DNA of 64,000 nt from Candidatus Harpocratesius repetitus (GCA_021498095.1 JAIZWK010000001.1:2219666-2283665), one strand, 5' to 3'. Positions 19,087-28,891 are shown, counted from the first letter of the stretch. The notes: a model not told the origin generated them from the sequence alone. Program-made: numbers and translations.

Positions 19087-19893
19087 TTATTTCTTTATTT
19101 GAAATTCCTCTTTTTCGATAATTAATTTTTTCTTTTTTTTTCCAGAACTTGCACTAAAATCATTTATTATCTTAAAAATCACAGTAGAATCTGGATCTAC
19201 TTCATTCCATAAACAATTTATTATCTTTTCTTGAGAAATCATGATGTAATTTGAATTTTGCGCCCAATATAGCGTATAATAATCAGACTGTTTTGTAAAA
19301 CTACGAATTGCACCTAACTTTTGATTCATTAAAATTGCTGCTGAGACTGAACTATGTTTAATTTTCCTATTTTTTATCCAAGAAATCACTTTTTGCCATG
19401 AATTTATTAAATCTCCGTTTTGTTTAAAGAAAAATTCAACCATTGATCCATAGATTTCACTATCAATCATATTCATTCGCTTTAAAGAAAATGTTGGAAA
19501 AGTTTTCTTAAAATTATCAATATCATCATCTGAAAAATAAATTGTTCCATTATGCATGAAAAAAAATTCACTAAATTCGAATGGGTGTGTGTTTTCTAAT
19601 GCTTTTAAACCACTTGAAGCTTTTCTAAGATGACAAAAAATCTGTCCTGCAAATGTGCCTTCTAAATATGGATTGAGTTTATCCAATAATTGATCGTTGA
19701 TAATAGATTTTGTATTTTTTAATATTATGGCTTTATCCCATTTAAAATTAGGTACTAATACAACTCCCCATCCATCTTGATGACCAGGAGATTCATCTGC
19801 TGGAACATTGCCATATATTGCTAATTGGGAAAATTTTTCAATGATCTCTTTCAAAGGAATCTCAGATCCCATAGCTGCAAACATACGACACAT
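19087..19893 (-). CDS. Class II glutamine amidotransferase
   Basis: A 268-residue protein starting MCRMFAAMG, so that removal of Met exposes the nucleophile Cys2. DGWG, CHLRKASSG, NTHPF and FMHNGTI follow in the order of Ntn-type class II glutamine amidotransferases of the YafJ/EgtC group. This family hydrolyses glutamine (or gamma-glutamyl amides) to feed ammonia to a partner, or acts as a stand-alone amidohydrolase. No synthase domain is fused and no obvious acceptor enzyme is adjacent, so the pathway is unknown. Confidence 0.85.
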   Translation of the reverse strand: MCRMFAAMGSEIPLKEIIEKFSQLAIYGNVPADESPGHQDGWGVVLVPNFKWDKAIILKNTKSIINDQLLDKLNPYLEGTFAGQIFCHLRKASSGLKALENTHPFEFSEFFFMHNGTIYFSDDDIDNFKKTFPTFSLKRMNMIDSEIYGSMVEFFFKQNGDLINSWQKVISWIKNRKIKHSSVSAAILMNQKLGAIRSFTKQSDYYTLYWAQNSNYIMISQEKIINCLWNEVDPDSTVIFKIINDFSASSGKKKKKLIIEKEEFQIKK

Positions 19894-20090
19894 TTTTTTA
19901 TCATTATTTTGCTGTTGTTTTAAGAAATAGACCTATTTTAATTTAATGAGAATAAAAAAGAAAAAAATCCAAAAACCCAAAGAATTTGGAGATTTTATCT
20001 TTCCCGATAGGAGGAAAGGTAGTTTCTGCCTAATACTTCTAAAATCTTCAAAGAATATTTAAAAATAATAAAAGCTAGACGATCAACCAT

Positions 20091-20348
20091 TTAAGAACGA
20101 TTATATTTTTCCCGAATTGAAGATTTCTCTGTAACTTTTACATCTCGGGCTTCTTGACCCTTTTCCCCATCAACAAGTTCAAATTCGACTCGTTCACCTT
20201 GGTAAAGGGTTTTAAAAGATCCTTCTGTTTCAGGAATAATTGCAGAAAAATGTACAAAAACATCTTTCCCTTCTTCTTCGACACCATCGGGTGTGATAAA
20301 ACCGTAACCCTTTCGAGAGTTAAACCACTTAACAACTCCTTGCGCCAT
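20091..20348 (-). CDS. Cold-shock domain protein
   Basis: An 85-residue single cold-shock domain. [15 protein letters not shown] carries the RNP1-like KGYGFI and VFVHFSAI is RNP2; the KWFN and GER-x3-F elements are intact. The C-terminus is an about 15-residue charged tail. Such proteins bind single-stranded RNA/DNA and melt structures. CspA-like proteins are mainly bacterial, so acquisition by transfer is likely. It is a single gene with gaps of about 200 bases on both sides. Confidence 0.92.
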   Translation of the reverse strand: MAQGVVKWFNSRKGYGFITPDGVEEEGKDVFVHFSAIIPETEGSFKTLYQGERVEFELVDGEKGQEARDVKVTEKSSIREKYNRS

Positions 20349-20571
20349 ATTACAATTACCTACTAAATAATTACTTTATTACTGGAGGAAAGTGAAAACT
20401 ACAAAAGGAGTAATTTACAAAATCTACCAGTATGATCAATTAATTAAAGGTGCTAAAAAAGGATTGTGAAGAATTCTTAACAATTAGTCTAATTTATGAA
20501 AAAAATTCATAATTTAATAAATAATTAAAAGTGGGAAAAATTATTCAGAATTCAAAAGGAGTTATTAATTA

Positions 20572-20808
20572 ATGAGTCAAAAATGTAAATCTGAACAAAG
20601 TATATGGGATGAAATTGATAGAAAAATCGTAAAATCTAAAGAAATTAGTGAATTGAACATGTTTTTATTCCAAAAAACCCGTCTTTTCCCATTTTTTTCT
20701 TCAATCCTTGAATATAGAAAATTTAAACAATTTATTTTAAATTATAAAAATAAATCTCAAAAAATTAAAGTTTATTCAAACTTACTTTCACCTAAAAGGA
20801 AGAATTGA
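20572..20808 (+). CDS. Small hypothetical protein
   Basis: A 78-residue Lys/Ser/Phe-rich protein starting MSQKCKSEQ. AAAGGAG lies upstream of the ATG, a little far (about 12 bases) but clear. It has predicted helices and a hydrophobic middle (FLFQKTRLFPFFSSI) but no membrane segment of full length. Not recognised. Codon composition is as AT-rich as its neighbours, so it is moderately likely to be real. Confidence 0.4.
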   Translation: MSQKCKSEQSIWDEIDRKIVKSKEISELNMFLFQKTRLFPFFSSILEYRKFKQFILNYKNKSQKIKVYSNLLSPKRKN

Positions 20809-20874
20809 ATGTAAGAAAAAAACAATTTTAAAAAACAAATTGATATTTAAAATAAAAAAATATTTTAGATCAGG

Positions 20875-21141
20875 TTATTTGGAATCTAATTTGAATAAAA
20901 TGCTATTCGAAGAAATAAAGAATGTATCTTTTTTCTTTAAAACAATAGTGTGGTAATATTCAGCTAATCCTAAAAAGCCTCTTATTACCGATTCATCATC
21001 CTCAAAAGTAAATTGAACAATAGTTCCATATCGTGGTTCAGAAATTACCGATTTGGAATAAACACGTTCGTCTACTAAGGGTATTTTTAGTTCTTGGACA
21101 ATTTCATATACACGTTTAATAAATAATTCTTTTTTTGCCAT
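20875..21141 (-). CDS. Small hypothetical protein
   Basis: The frame extends to 21174, but MAKKELFIKRVYEIVQ from ATG 21141 is the more likely start (88 residues), because the 11 residues before it look like leader sequence. There is an amphipathic helix, then a beta-rich part (GTIVQFTFEDDESVIRGFLG ends the central region) with no cysteines and no membrane segment. The family is not recognised. Confidence 0.45.
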   Translation of the reverse strand: MAKKELFIKRVYEIVQELKIPLVDERVYSKSVISEPRYGTIVQFTFEDDESVIRGFLGLAEYYHTIVLKKKDTFFISSNSILFKLDSK

Positions 21142-21420
21142 GATATTCAAAACTCCATCGTTACGATCTTTCAAGTGGTTTTTTCATTCCACCCGTTAAA
21201 GTGTAAAAATTGCTCTTTAACGGTGCTACCCCACTCTTAAAATCGTAAATTGAAATTTCCCTATTAGTATGATCTATATAAGCGGGTCGCTAAAAATATT
21301 TTGGGTGCTTAAGCATTTATAACTTTTGATCTGTATTGAAGTGATACTTTTATATTGAATAATAACATAGATTCAAATACCTTCAATGTTGTATAAACGA
21401 ATTGAAGTAAAGTGATTGTT

Positions 21421-21822
21421 ATGACTGATTGGATGTCTACTATTGATCCCGATACCATTATGGCCGCGTTTTCTGGGATCTTTTTGATTGTTTTTCTGGT
21501 AATATTTGTTATAATGCTGTTTGTAGAAACTTTATTTCTCAAAATTGGGATTAATAAAGTGGATGGAAACAAAACTGAATTCGGCCCTGTATTTTTAACC
21601 GTAATTTTGATGAGTTTGGTTAGTTCAGTGCCATGTGCAGGAATTTTTCTTGCTTGGTGGGTTATCAGTACTCGACATGAAGTGAGTTATGGAAAAGCAA
21701 TATTAGCATGGTTGATTGCTATATTATTGGCAATTCTTGTTGAAATTGTTCTTATTGTAATAATTTATTTCGCTGGATTAATCCCGACAGAATTAATGAA
21801 TATGGCAACAACTTTCATATAA
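21421..21822 (+). CDS. Small polytopic membrane protein
   Basis: ATG 21421 (MTDWMSTIDPD) is preferred over an upstream GTG, giving 133 residues. There are three hydrophobic helices, at about 14-40, 57-85 and 98-125, joined by short polar loops; the middle helix holds SSVPCAGIFLAWW. No motif is known. A T-rich stretch just downstream (21834-21856) looks like the terminator. Confidence 0.6.
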   Translation: MTDWMSTIDPDTIMAAFSGIFLIVFLVIFVIMLFVETLFLKIGINKVDGNKTEFGPVFLTVILMSLVSSVPCAGIFLAWWVISTRHEVSYGKAILAWLIAILLAILVEIVLIVIIYFAGLIPTELMNMATTFI

Positions 21823-21833
21823 AAAAACTTATA

Positions 21834-21856
21834 CATTTTTTTTTACCTTTTTTTAC
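21834..21856 (+). terminator. Oligo-T terminator candidate
   Basis: Two T-runs closely follow the stop codon of the membrane protein gene; archaeal RNA polymerase stops at such U-tracts without needing a hairpin. Confidence 0.4.
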
Positions 21857-21907
21857 TTGTCTTTTATTTCTTCCCCTAAAATCAGATTTTTTACAAATTA
21901 AATATAC

Positions 21908-22435
21908 TTAAAATCCTTTATCTAAATTATAAGTTATTTCTTTCATTCCAGGACATTCTCTCCAGTTTAACTTAAATTCGCATTTTTGACAAGTATGATA
22001 TATTGAAATTGCTCTTAGAATACCATGTCCTAAAAAGGCGAATTGTAAAATAACAAAAACCATAATAATCCGACCAATTGGTGAAAAAGGTAATTTCCAT
22101 AAAATACTTACCAAAAAGGCTCCACCTGCACCAACCATTCCTTTAGAAATAATATTTAACCATTTAATTTTATGAAAATTGAATTTTCCTAAAATGTATC
22201 CTGAAGATAAAATTATACCAATTAAAACCAATGACTTAGTTGTTAAATTTTGAAAATAGGATGTAATTAAACCAATAATGAGAATAATAAAAAATGTTGG
22301 AATCGCAGTAAAACATCCAATACAAAGATTAGTATTATTTATTTTGATTGTATCATCTTCAAATTGTTCGCATTTAGGGTGATGTGCTAATAAGAAGTAC
22401 TTGTTTCTGCGTAGAAAATTCCTTAATCTTCCCAT
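21908..22435 (-). CDS. DUF2085-like membrane protein
   Basis: A 175-residue protein. The N-terminal cytoplasmic part has LLAHHPKCEQF ... NLCIGCFTAIP, a His/Cys pattern like the DUF2085 family, then about four membrane helices. The C-terminal tail has a second Cys set, YHTCQKCEF ... CPGM. The paired CxxC-type clusters suggest a metal site at the membrane face. The start codon is 2 bases from the stop of the upstream MFS gene, so the two form an operon and may work together, perhaps in transport or maintenance of the carrier. Confidence 0.6.
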   Translation of the reverse strand: MGRLRNFLRRNKYFLLAHHPKCEQFEDDTIKINNTNLCIGCFTAIPTFFIILIIGLITSYFQNLTTKSLVLIGIILSSGYILGKFNFHKIKWLNIISKGMVGAGGAFLVSILWKLPFSPIGRIIMVFVILQFAFLGHGILRAISIYHTCQKCEFKLNWRECPGMKEITYNLDKGF

Positions 22436-22437
22436 TT

Positions 22438-23967
22438 TTAATCAATTTCAGCAAATTTTTCTTGTAAATTTTTAATTTTGGTACGATCTAATTGGGGAAT
22501 CTTTTCGCGTTTTACTCTACTTAAGAAGGCTAAAGCAACCAACTGCCAGACTAGAACAAAAACAAATAGCATTCTATATTGATAACCAAGACCATAATAA
22601 GCAATTTTATCTGGGTTCAAATGAACGTAAAGATCGAATTCAATTCCTGCTGCTACTGGACTGATAATTGCTGCTGCTTGAGCAAAGAGATAATATGCAC
22701 CTGTATATGCCCCAATTTTACCTTCTGGTGCTAATTCCCAAATCATGACAACTGAGTTAATTCCAATCATAGCGTAAAATGCTCCTGTAAAAAAAACTAC
22801 AACCATTGAAAGCCATAATCCTGCTGCTTCATAATCGCCAATGTAGTGAAGAATTTCGACACAAATGGATAAACCGATTAATCCAATTGTTATTGTTTCC
22901 CTTCTACCGATTTTATCCGCTAATTTTCCTACAGGAACAGCTATTACAACCAAAGAAACAGGAGCCATCATTAAAGTTAATCCTGCTTGAGCATCGCTCC
23001 ATCCCAACCATAATGTCGCAAAACTTGAATAATAGGTTTCAATCGAATTAAATCCAAAAAAACTTGAGAAAATTGCAAGAAGCATAAAAAGCGCAGATTT
23101 ATCCTTTTCAGTAAATACAGTTTTTAAAAACCCCATTTTATTTACTTTCTCTTCTTTTTTCTCTTTGATTTCTCCTAAATATTCTAAGGTAATCGGATCA
23201 ATTGCTATTGGGTAATTTCCAATTTGGAGAAATTTGTCGCCAGTTGGTGTTTCTCGAATAGTGAAGAAAAGAACTAATAATGCAATTAACATTATCAGAC
23301 TAACATAATTAAAACCCATGGATCGAGCGAGACGAATTCCTTCAGGTGTGCTGGTATCAAATATTTTATCCATAATAATTGGTGCAGACATTCCTAAACT
23401 TAAAGCTAAAGCACCCATCAGATTGATTATTGAATGTCCAGTGCTCCGAACTGCTGGATCCGTTAAATCTGGCATCAATGAAATTGCGCAATTACGATAA
23501 AATGCCATTGAAAAATTAAAAAACATGATTGTGATAAATAAACCAGCAAATGTGCGCATATATGGAATTAAACTAAAAAAAATTGCTCCTGAAGTGCATC
23601 CAATCAAGATATAGGGCATTCTTTTTCCTATTTTGGAACGAGTATGATCGGATATAACTCCAAAGTAAGGTAACATAAGAATGGCTACAATATTATCCAA
23701 AATCATTATCATTCCTACAAAAGAATCTGCTCCTAAAAATCCAAATTGAAAATCTCCGATAAATTCTCTTAGTATTAATGGCATTATGAAATTGTAATAT
23801 GCCCAAGCTGTTTGGGAAGTAAGAAAAGCTAAGCCGATTAAGATCGTCCTGCCGTAATTTAATTTACCTGGAGTATTAGGTTTCATTCTAGGTTTGTATT
23901 TTCCTTTGTTAGGAAATTTTGTTTGTTCCAAACTGGAGATAATATTGTTTTCAGAAATTGACACCAT
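22438..23967 (-). CDS. MFS carrier, GPH/sugar-cation symporter-like
   Basis: A 509-residue protein with 12 predicted membrane helices and a central loop of about 60 residues. The loop between helices 2 and 3 reads GVISDHTRSKIGKRMPYILIG and the equivalent second-half loop VGKLADKIGRRETI, the MFS A-motif in both halves. The R-S-K-x-GKRMPYI form is typical of glycoside-pentoside-hexuronide and SLC45-like sugar carriers. Probable substrate: a sugar or related organic solute. It is the first gene of a two-gene operon with the DUF2085-like gene. Confidence 0.82.
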   Translation of the reverse strand: MVSISENNIISSLEQTKFPNKGKYKPRMKPNTPGKLNYGRTILIGLAFLTSQTAWAYYNFIMPLILREFIGDFQFGFLGADSFVGMIMILDNIVAILMLPYFGVISDHTRSKIGKRMPYILIGCTSGAIFFSLIPYMRTFAGLFITIMFFNFSMAFYRNCAISLMPDLTDPAVRSTGHSIINLMGALALSLGMSAPIIMDKIFDTSTPEGIRLARSMGFNYVSLIMLIALLVLFFTIRETPTGDKFLQIGNYPIAIDPITLEYLGEIKEKKEEKVNKMGFLKTVFTEKDKSALFMLLAIFSSFFGFNSIETYYSSFATLWLGWSDAQAGLTLMMAPVSLVVIAVPVGKLADKIGRRETITIGLIGLSICVEILHYIGDYEAAGLWLSMVVVFFTGAFYAMIGINSVVMIWELAPEGKIGAYTGAYYLFAQAAAIISPVAAGIEFDLYVHLNPDKIAYYGLGYQYRMLFVFVLVWQLVALAFLSRVKREKIPQLDRTKIKNLQEKFAEID

Positions 23968-24000
23968 TCTATCCCTTTACCTTGTTTTGTTTTAAGAAAA

Positions 24001-24022
24001 TTTAACTTAACTTAACTTAATC
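24001..24022. repeat. Short AACTT tandem repeat
   Basis: TTTAACTTAACTTAACTTAA, upstream of the MFS start codon on the minus strand. It may be a regulatory or simple slippage repeat. Confidence 0.4.
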
Positions 24023-24245
24023 ATTAACGCTAGAATACCCTCTCTTTCTAAAAAGAAGTAAATATAGATAACCTAAAGATTTTTGCTGAAAATGATATTT
24101 TTACAAATAAGTGTTTTGAGTAAAAATATATTGATAGCTAAGATTAAAAATCAAAAATAATATGGGGAAAAGCATCTCTCATTCTTTATATAATAATCTC
24201 GAGATTCTTATAATAAGCATCAAAAAATGCTTTTTGTGATAAATT

Positions 24246-24831
24246 ATGAAAAAAACATCTCAAAGAATTCTACTTATTGCTTTACTTGGTATACTGTTAT
24301 ACTCTGCCGTTTATATTTCAAATGCAAATTCGAGTGAATCAAAGTCTCAGCGTTTCAATAAATTGTGATGCTCCGGGTTTAGTCGATAGAGAATTTGAAA
24401 TGGATCTTAACACTTCGGAACCAATAACTGCAGAAATGACAATTAGGACAGAAAATAGTGAAATAGGGCTCACAAATGGAAGTTTAGTCCAAAATCGAAA
24501 TCGATTACAATATCGTTATCAAGAACAATTCATGATTAATGTAAGTGTAAATGAATCAGTGCACCTTCAAGCGCGATTAGCATTAAAAATGGAAGATTCA
24601 AATGCAACTTGGGCTTATTATGATGAATCCACAGAAGAATTTGTACCTGTTGAAAGTACATATCAAAATGGTATGCTTGTTACATACACAGATCATTTCT
24701 CTTCATGGACAATTCTCACTTTAGAAGAAGAATCTGATAGCCCTGTAATTCCAGGATATATTTGGTTAGGTACTCCTTCATTAATTGGGATCGGAATTGC
24801 ATTTTTAGTTATCCGAACAAAACGCGCTTAG
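24246..24831 (+). CDS. Secreted, membrane-anchored protein, interrupted by a frameshift
   Basis: ATG 24246 opens a classical signal peptide (MKKTSQRILLIALLGILLY then SAVYISNANS), but this frame stops at TGA 24366-24368. The +1 frame is open from 24250 to 24831 and encodes the rest, SVSINCDAPGLVDREF onward. That part ends with one membrane helix (GYIWLGTPSLIGIGIAFLVI) and the stop-transfer RTKRA. Read alone, the second frame would need a TTG start at 24277. The simplest reading is a one-base shift between 24300 and 24366, either a mutation or a sequence error. The C-terminal ectodomain segment (WAYYDESTEEF) resembles WVYYDSKSNEW in the regulator encoded downstream. Function unknown. Confidence 0.6.
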
Positions 24832-24929
24832 ATAATTGAATAATCAATATATGGATAAAAATTGTTTTATCTATTAATTTATATCAACTTTTTTTTTCTT
24901 TTTTGCTTTACTGTTTTAAGTGTGAAATA

Positions 24930-26273
24930 ATGAAGAACTCTCACCATCGATTAAAAACGATAAGAAATGTAATAATCTTGCTATTCGTTCTTAGCATTGT
25001 AATCAATATAATGATTTCTCCTGTCAATTCTCAAGGTCCACCTGATACACCAGGAAAATTTAATGGAAATCAAGAGCATGGTCCTCAAACTTCTAAAAAA
25101 TATAAATTCGGAGATAATCTATCATTTGAATTGATATCTAAAAATGGTGTTAATTTTTCAATTTCATACGATGAAAATTTAGCAGATAGAATGCTAGGAA
25201 TGGAGATTAATAATACTGAGAATATAACTCTTCAAATCGAATATTTAAGGTCATTTGATCATCCCATTGATAAAAAAATTAAACGAGGTTATGATTTTGA
25301 TTTATTTGAATCATTTTCTTTCATGTCTGACTCGTATTACTCCTTAAATTCTAATTTTCTTATAACAAATAATGAGAAAGAAAATGAAGATAATGAAATA
25401 TTAATTGATTCAAACTTTGATTTAGAAACATATTTTACAATTACTCTGGAACCTGATAAAATTGAATCAATTGAAATATACACACTCTTAAATTATTCAC
25501 AATCATATTCTTCAAGCGATAGTGATCAATATCTTTGGGTATATTATGATTCTAAATCTAATGAATGGATATCATTAAATACAGAAATTATTGAAAATGG
25601 TGTTTCATTTGTTCTTGATAGCGATTCCATTCCCGATGAATTTACAATCACTGTTGTCAAAATCCGCAATGATTCATCAATTTTTCCTCTTCAAGAAAAC
25701 TTGCTCTTCTATTTTATTTTAGGAATTATTGTTGTCGCTATCATCTTCGGAATTCTTATGTCATCCCAAGAATACCGCCAATTTCTTCTAAATCGTGTTC
25801 TTCATATAGATAAAGGTGCTCACAGACTTTCCATGGAAGATGTATTAGAAAATAAAAATCGCAATCAAATTATTGATATGGTTTTATCAAGTCCAGGTAT
25901 TCATTTCAATGAGCTCTTGCGTAAAACTGGGCTTTCTGCTGGAAACCTTGCTTGGCATTTAGATATACTTGAAACCTTTAAAGTAATTCGAAAACAACGT
26001 ATAGGTCAATATTTAGTATATTATCCATATCATGAACGCAATCCCATTTCTAAATTAGATCCACTGCTCCAGAAAAGCCGAACTACCTTAGAAATTCTTC
26101 AGATGATTAACGACCATCCTGGAATTTTTCAAAAACAAATAGCCCATCGGATGGATTTGGATCATAAAACTGTGAAATATCATATTGATAAATTATTTGA
26201 TGCAAAAATTATAGTTAGTGAAAAAATCGGTCGAAAAAAGTTATATTATCCTGCAGATCATGTAAATGAATGA
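24930..26273 (+). CDS. Membrane-anchored regulator with two winged-helix domains
   Basis: ATG 24930 is preferred to TTG 24903 and gives 447 residues. It has an N-terminal signal anchor (VIILLFVLSIVINIMISPV), an extracytoplasmic Ser/Asn-rich beta domain of about 230 residues, a membrane helix (LLFYFILGIIVVAIIFGIL), and then a cytoplasmic part with two successive winged helices. The first contains GIHFNELLRKTGLSAGNLAWHL and the second IFQKQIAHRMDLDHKTVKYHI. This layout is a one-component membrane-bound transcription regulator of a type frequent in Asgard archaea and Euryarchaeota. The ectodomain probably senses an external signal. The preceding gene encodes a related ectodomain without the DNA-binding part. 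Confidence 0.78.
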   Translation: MKNSHHRLKTIRNVIILLFVLSIVINIMISPVNSQGPPDTPGKFNGNQEHGPQTSKKYKFGDNLSFELISKNGVNFSISYDENLADRMLGMEINNTENITLQIEYLRSFDHPIDKKIKRGYDFDLFESFSFMSDSYYSLNSNFLITNNEKENEDNEILIDSNFDLETYFTITLEPDKIESIEIYTLLNYSQSYSSSDSDQYLWVYYDSKSNEWISLNTEIIENGVSFVLDSDSIPDEFTITVVKIRNDSSIFPLQENLLFYFILGIIVVAIIFGILMSSQEYRQFLLNRVLHIDKGAHRLSMEDVLENKNRNQIIDMVLSSPGIHFNELLRKTGLSAGNLAWHLDILETFKVIRKQRIGQYLVYYPYHERNPISKLDPLLQKSRTTLEILQMINDHPGIFQKQIAHRMDLDHKTVKYHIDKLFDAKIIVSEKIGRKKLYYPADHVNE

Positions 26274-27009
26274 AACAAATACCTATTTTTGCGAATTTAA
26301 TTATATAATCCTTTAAACGAAATATTTTTTCATTTTTTAATAAATTGCTCTAAAATTTAATATCTCGAATGATTGTGTTTGAAGAATTTCTTTTTTGAAA
26401 ATATATGTGTTATTTCTCAGAACTGGATGAGATTGCAAGTTGAAATTGCCCTTTTCTAAATGAAGATCCAGATCTTATCGAAATCATTCATTATCCAGAA
26501 AATTGAACAATATATTAAGTTGTGTCAATATTTGAACAACATATTATATCGTGCTAATAACAGAACAATATATTTTCTTGTTGGCTCAAAAGAACTTGAT
26601 AATATCTGTATAGTCTTTAGATATTAAAAAAAATATTTCAATCACAGAGCACGACAAAATCTAAATTTCCAAGAATAATGCTTTAAATATATATTTTATA
26701 TAGAATTCATGAAAAAAGGCATAGATTATTAAAGATTTTTAATAATTGAGTATTCTATTTTAAGATCGGAAGTTGTGATAAAATATGTCATGCACATATC
26801 ATCTAACTTCACGAAATGATTCTTTCACGCCTTTTCGTAATCTCTTGAGAACATGTGGAGATATTTCATGTTGATTCTTTGTAAATCTTAGAATCATCTT
26901 AGATTGAAACTATTATGTTTGGGTTTTTTTTGATGAAAATTTTTTTTTAGTGCTAGAAAAAATAGAATAAAACCAATAATTTTTTATTTCAACTTGATGA
27001 AGATATTTC
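26274..27009. other. Long AT-rich intergenic region with periodic repeats
   Basis: 736 bases without a supported gene. It contains four 29-base repeats (26505-26620). A 29-codon frame at 26785-26874 (MSCTYHLTSRNDSF...) has three Cys but no other support. A dyad ACGAAA...TTTCGT lies near 26811-26840. It may hold an unannotated RNA or a regulatory region for the small membrane protein at 27010. Confidence 0.4.
26505..26620. repeat. Four degenerate repeats with exact 29-base period
   Basis: GAACAATATATTA (26505), GAACAACATATTAT (26534), GAACAATATATTTT (26563) and GAACTTGATAATAT (26592) start exactly 29 bases apart; the second half of each unit diverges. The constant phasing argues against chance and suggests protein-binding sites. 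Confidence 0.6.
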
Positions 27010-27357
27010 ATGGCTAAAAATTCAGGATTAGCAAGATTGTTAGCAATTATTGGTGGTATTATTATACTTATTCAAGGTATATTAGCTTTATTAAATCACT
27101 TAGGTCTTTTTGCCTTTGGATTAGGAATTCCAGGAAAAGGAGGGTTTTTGGGAATTCTAGGTGATTTATTAAATGCGATAATTACTATTGTGGTTGGCTT
27201 ATTAGTTCTGCTTTCAACTGAAACTATAAAATCGAAAAAAACAAAAATTGGTTTTAGTGGAATTGTATTATTAATTCTTGGAATTTTGGGGATAATTTTT
27301 GGTGGTCTTATTGGGGGAATCTTGGTTATAATTGCTGGAATTCTCTTAATGATATAG
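27010..27357 (+). CDS. Small glycine-rich membrane protein
   Basis: A 115-residue hydrophobic protein. Helix 1 (about 9-33) is followed by a Gly-rich loop (GLGIPGKGGFLGILG), helix 2 (48-67), a short basic loop KSKKTK and helices 3-4 (78-115) that reach the C-terminus. Glycine-zipper spacing in the last helices suggests tight packing or oligomerisation. The family is not recognised. T-rich sequence after 27400 could end transcription. Confidence 0.6.
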   Translation: MAKNSGLARLLAIIGGIIILIQGILALLNHLGLFAFGLGIPGKGGFLGILGDLLNAIITIVVGLLVLLSTETIKSKKTKIGFSGIVLLILGILGIIFGGLIGGILVIIAGILLMI

Positions 27358-27399
27358 CTTATTAGAAAATAATTTTTTTTCAGATTTCAATGAAATATA

Positions 27400-27480
27400 A
27401 TCAATAAAAATTTTTCTGGTTTTTTTTGTTTTTTTTTAATTCTTTCTTAATTCTTTTTTAATTTCATCGTTCAGATTATA
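27400..27480 (+). terminator. T-rich terminator region
   Basis: Repeated T-runs (three runs of six or more T) after the small membrane protein gene; also downstream of the convergent acyltransferase gene on its template-opposite strand. Confidence 0.35.
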
Positions 27481-27523
27481 TATTTTAATTTCTAGTTGCG
27501 TTCTTAATAATTATGATTAATTT

Positions 27524-28891
27524 TTAGATAAATAAAAACAATATTCTGCAAATTAACCATGTTCCATAAGCAAAAAAGGCCAATATTAATAATATTTTAT
27601 AGATTTTTACATAAATTGTATTTTCTTTCCGTTTTTGATGAAATCTTTTTTCTGCTAAATACCATCCAATTCCTAAAGTGAATGTAATTAATACATTCAA
27701 GGGATAATACCACAGATAATTAATGGGATTTCCATCAAATACATCTGGTGTACTTGATATTCCATCGTACATTTGCAAAAAGAATTGATATATAATAGAA
27801 AAATAGAATATCTGAGCCAAAAGAATATGATAAGTGGATTTACTAATGAGACGGAAGAAATCAGCAACTTTTCCTTTTGGGTTTTTAGGAATGAGACGCA
27901 TTGCTATTAGGAAAAGTCCTGCAGAATACATGAAGTAAAATAAATGATAATCTCCAAATGGAAAAGGAATTGGAAGCATTTCTAAATAATTGAAAATCAT
28001 ATATGTTAATCCAATTGGAAAAAGAATCCAAGTATACAAATTTCGGAGAGCGTTCCATCGATAATTTGTTGAAAACCACAATCCCATCCCTACAGCACTT
28101 AACATGGAACTAATGCTATATAAGAAGAAAATTATATGCACATCAAAGTATCCATTATTTTGGATAATGATCATCGCTGAAATACCATGTGTTAACATTT
28201 CAATTATAAATGTACAAATCAGAGTTAAAATTGGTAATTTTGTATAACAATAATACAATAAAGGAAAAATTAGGATAGAACCAAACAAAACAGGAATAAA
28301 CCATAATCCTGGACCGTAAAAGAATGTGAATCCTAAATAACGAAAAGCAGGTTGATCATAAAAAAATACTCCGTTGACAGGGATGTGTGCAAGATTTGTT
28401 ACTAATCGTATAATCCCATGGATTAAATATAAAAAAAGATAAGGGATCATATAACGTCGTAATTTAGCTTCAAAATACTTGAATGAATAAAGTTCTTTAA
28501 GAGAATTAACTGATCTTTGGTGGAAAGAATATCCCATATTAAATCCCATAATTATCATTAATATAGGTATTGATATCCGCTCCCAAAAAGACGAGTAATA
28601 TTGATGAAGAAATTGATGAGTAAAACTGTGATCCATTATAACTAAAGCTAACATGATAGCCTTCAGCATATCTATTTGAAAAAAGTGCATTGATTTCTCT
28701 TGATTATCATTTTGTTCTTCTAAATGTAAATCAGATGATATTGATTCATTTGTTGATTGAATTGCTGATTGATTTATCTGTATATTTTCTCTATGATTTT
28801 CTGCTTGGTTTTCAACTTTATTTTCTATTTTCGTAATTTTCTTGAAAGAAGCGTTCATTTTTTTCCACAAATGTTCATCAATGAATTTCAA
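27524..28891 (-). CDS. Acyltransferase-3 family membrane protein
   Basis: A 455-residue protein with a polar, Asn/Gln-rich N-terminus of about 70 residues, then about ten membrane helices. The first helix has FQIDMLKAIMLALVIMDHSF, the D-x-LK-x3-x3-V-x2-x-H form of acyltransferase-3 proteins, whose His is catalytic. The family O-acylates sugars, polysaccharides or lipids from the cytoplasmic side. It is separate from the two HGSNAT-like proteins of this window, giving three integral-membrane acyltransferases in 33 kb. The start could be later than the ATG used, because the N-terminal segment is low-complexity. Confidence 0.72.
   Translation of the reverse strand: MKFIDEHLWKKMNASFKKITKIENKVENQAENHRENIQINQSAIQSTNESISSDLHLEEQNDNQEKSMHFFQIDMLKAIMLALVIMDHSFTHQFLHQYYSSFWERISIPILMIIMGFNMGYSFHQRSVNSLKELYSFKYFEAKLRRYMIPYLFLYLIHGIIRLVTNLAHIPVNGVFFYDQPAFRYLGFTFFYGPGLWFIPVLFGSILIFPLLYYCYTKLPILTLICTFIIEMLTHGISAMIIIQNNGYFDVHIIFFLYSISSMLSAVGMGLWFSTNYRWNALRNLYTWILFPIGLTYMIFNYLEMLPIPFPFGDYHLFYFMYSAGLFLIAMRLIPKNPKGKVADFFRLISKSTYHILLAQIFYFSIIYQFFLQMYDGISSTPDVFDGNPINYLWYYPLNVLITFTLGIGWYLAEKRFHQKRKENTIYVKIYKILLILAFFAYGTWLICRILFLFI

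Noticed and set aside
18358..19893. Toxin-antitoxin pair of the PIN-like protein and its neighbour
   Set aside because: The neighbour is a convergent class II amidotransferase, not an antitoxin, and no small DNA-binding gene precedes the PIN-like gene.
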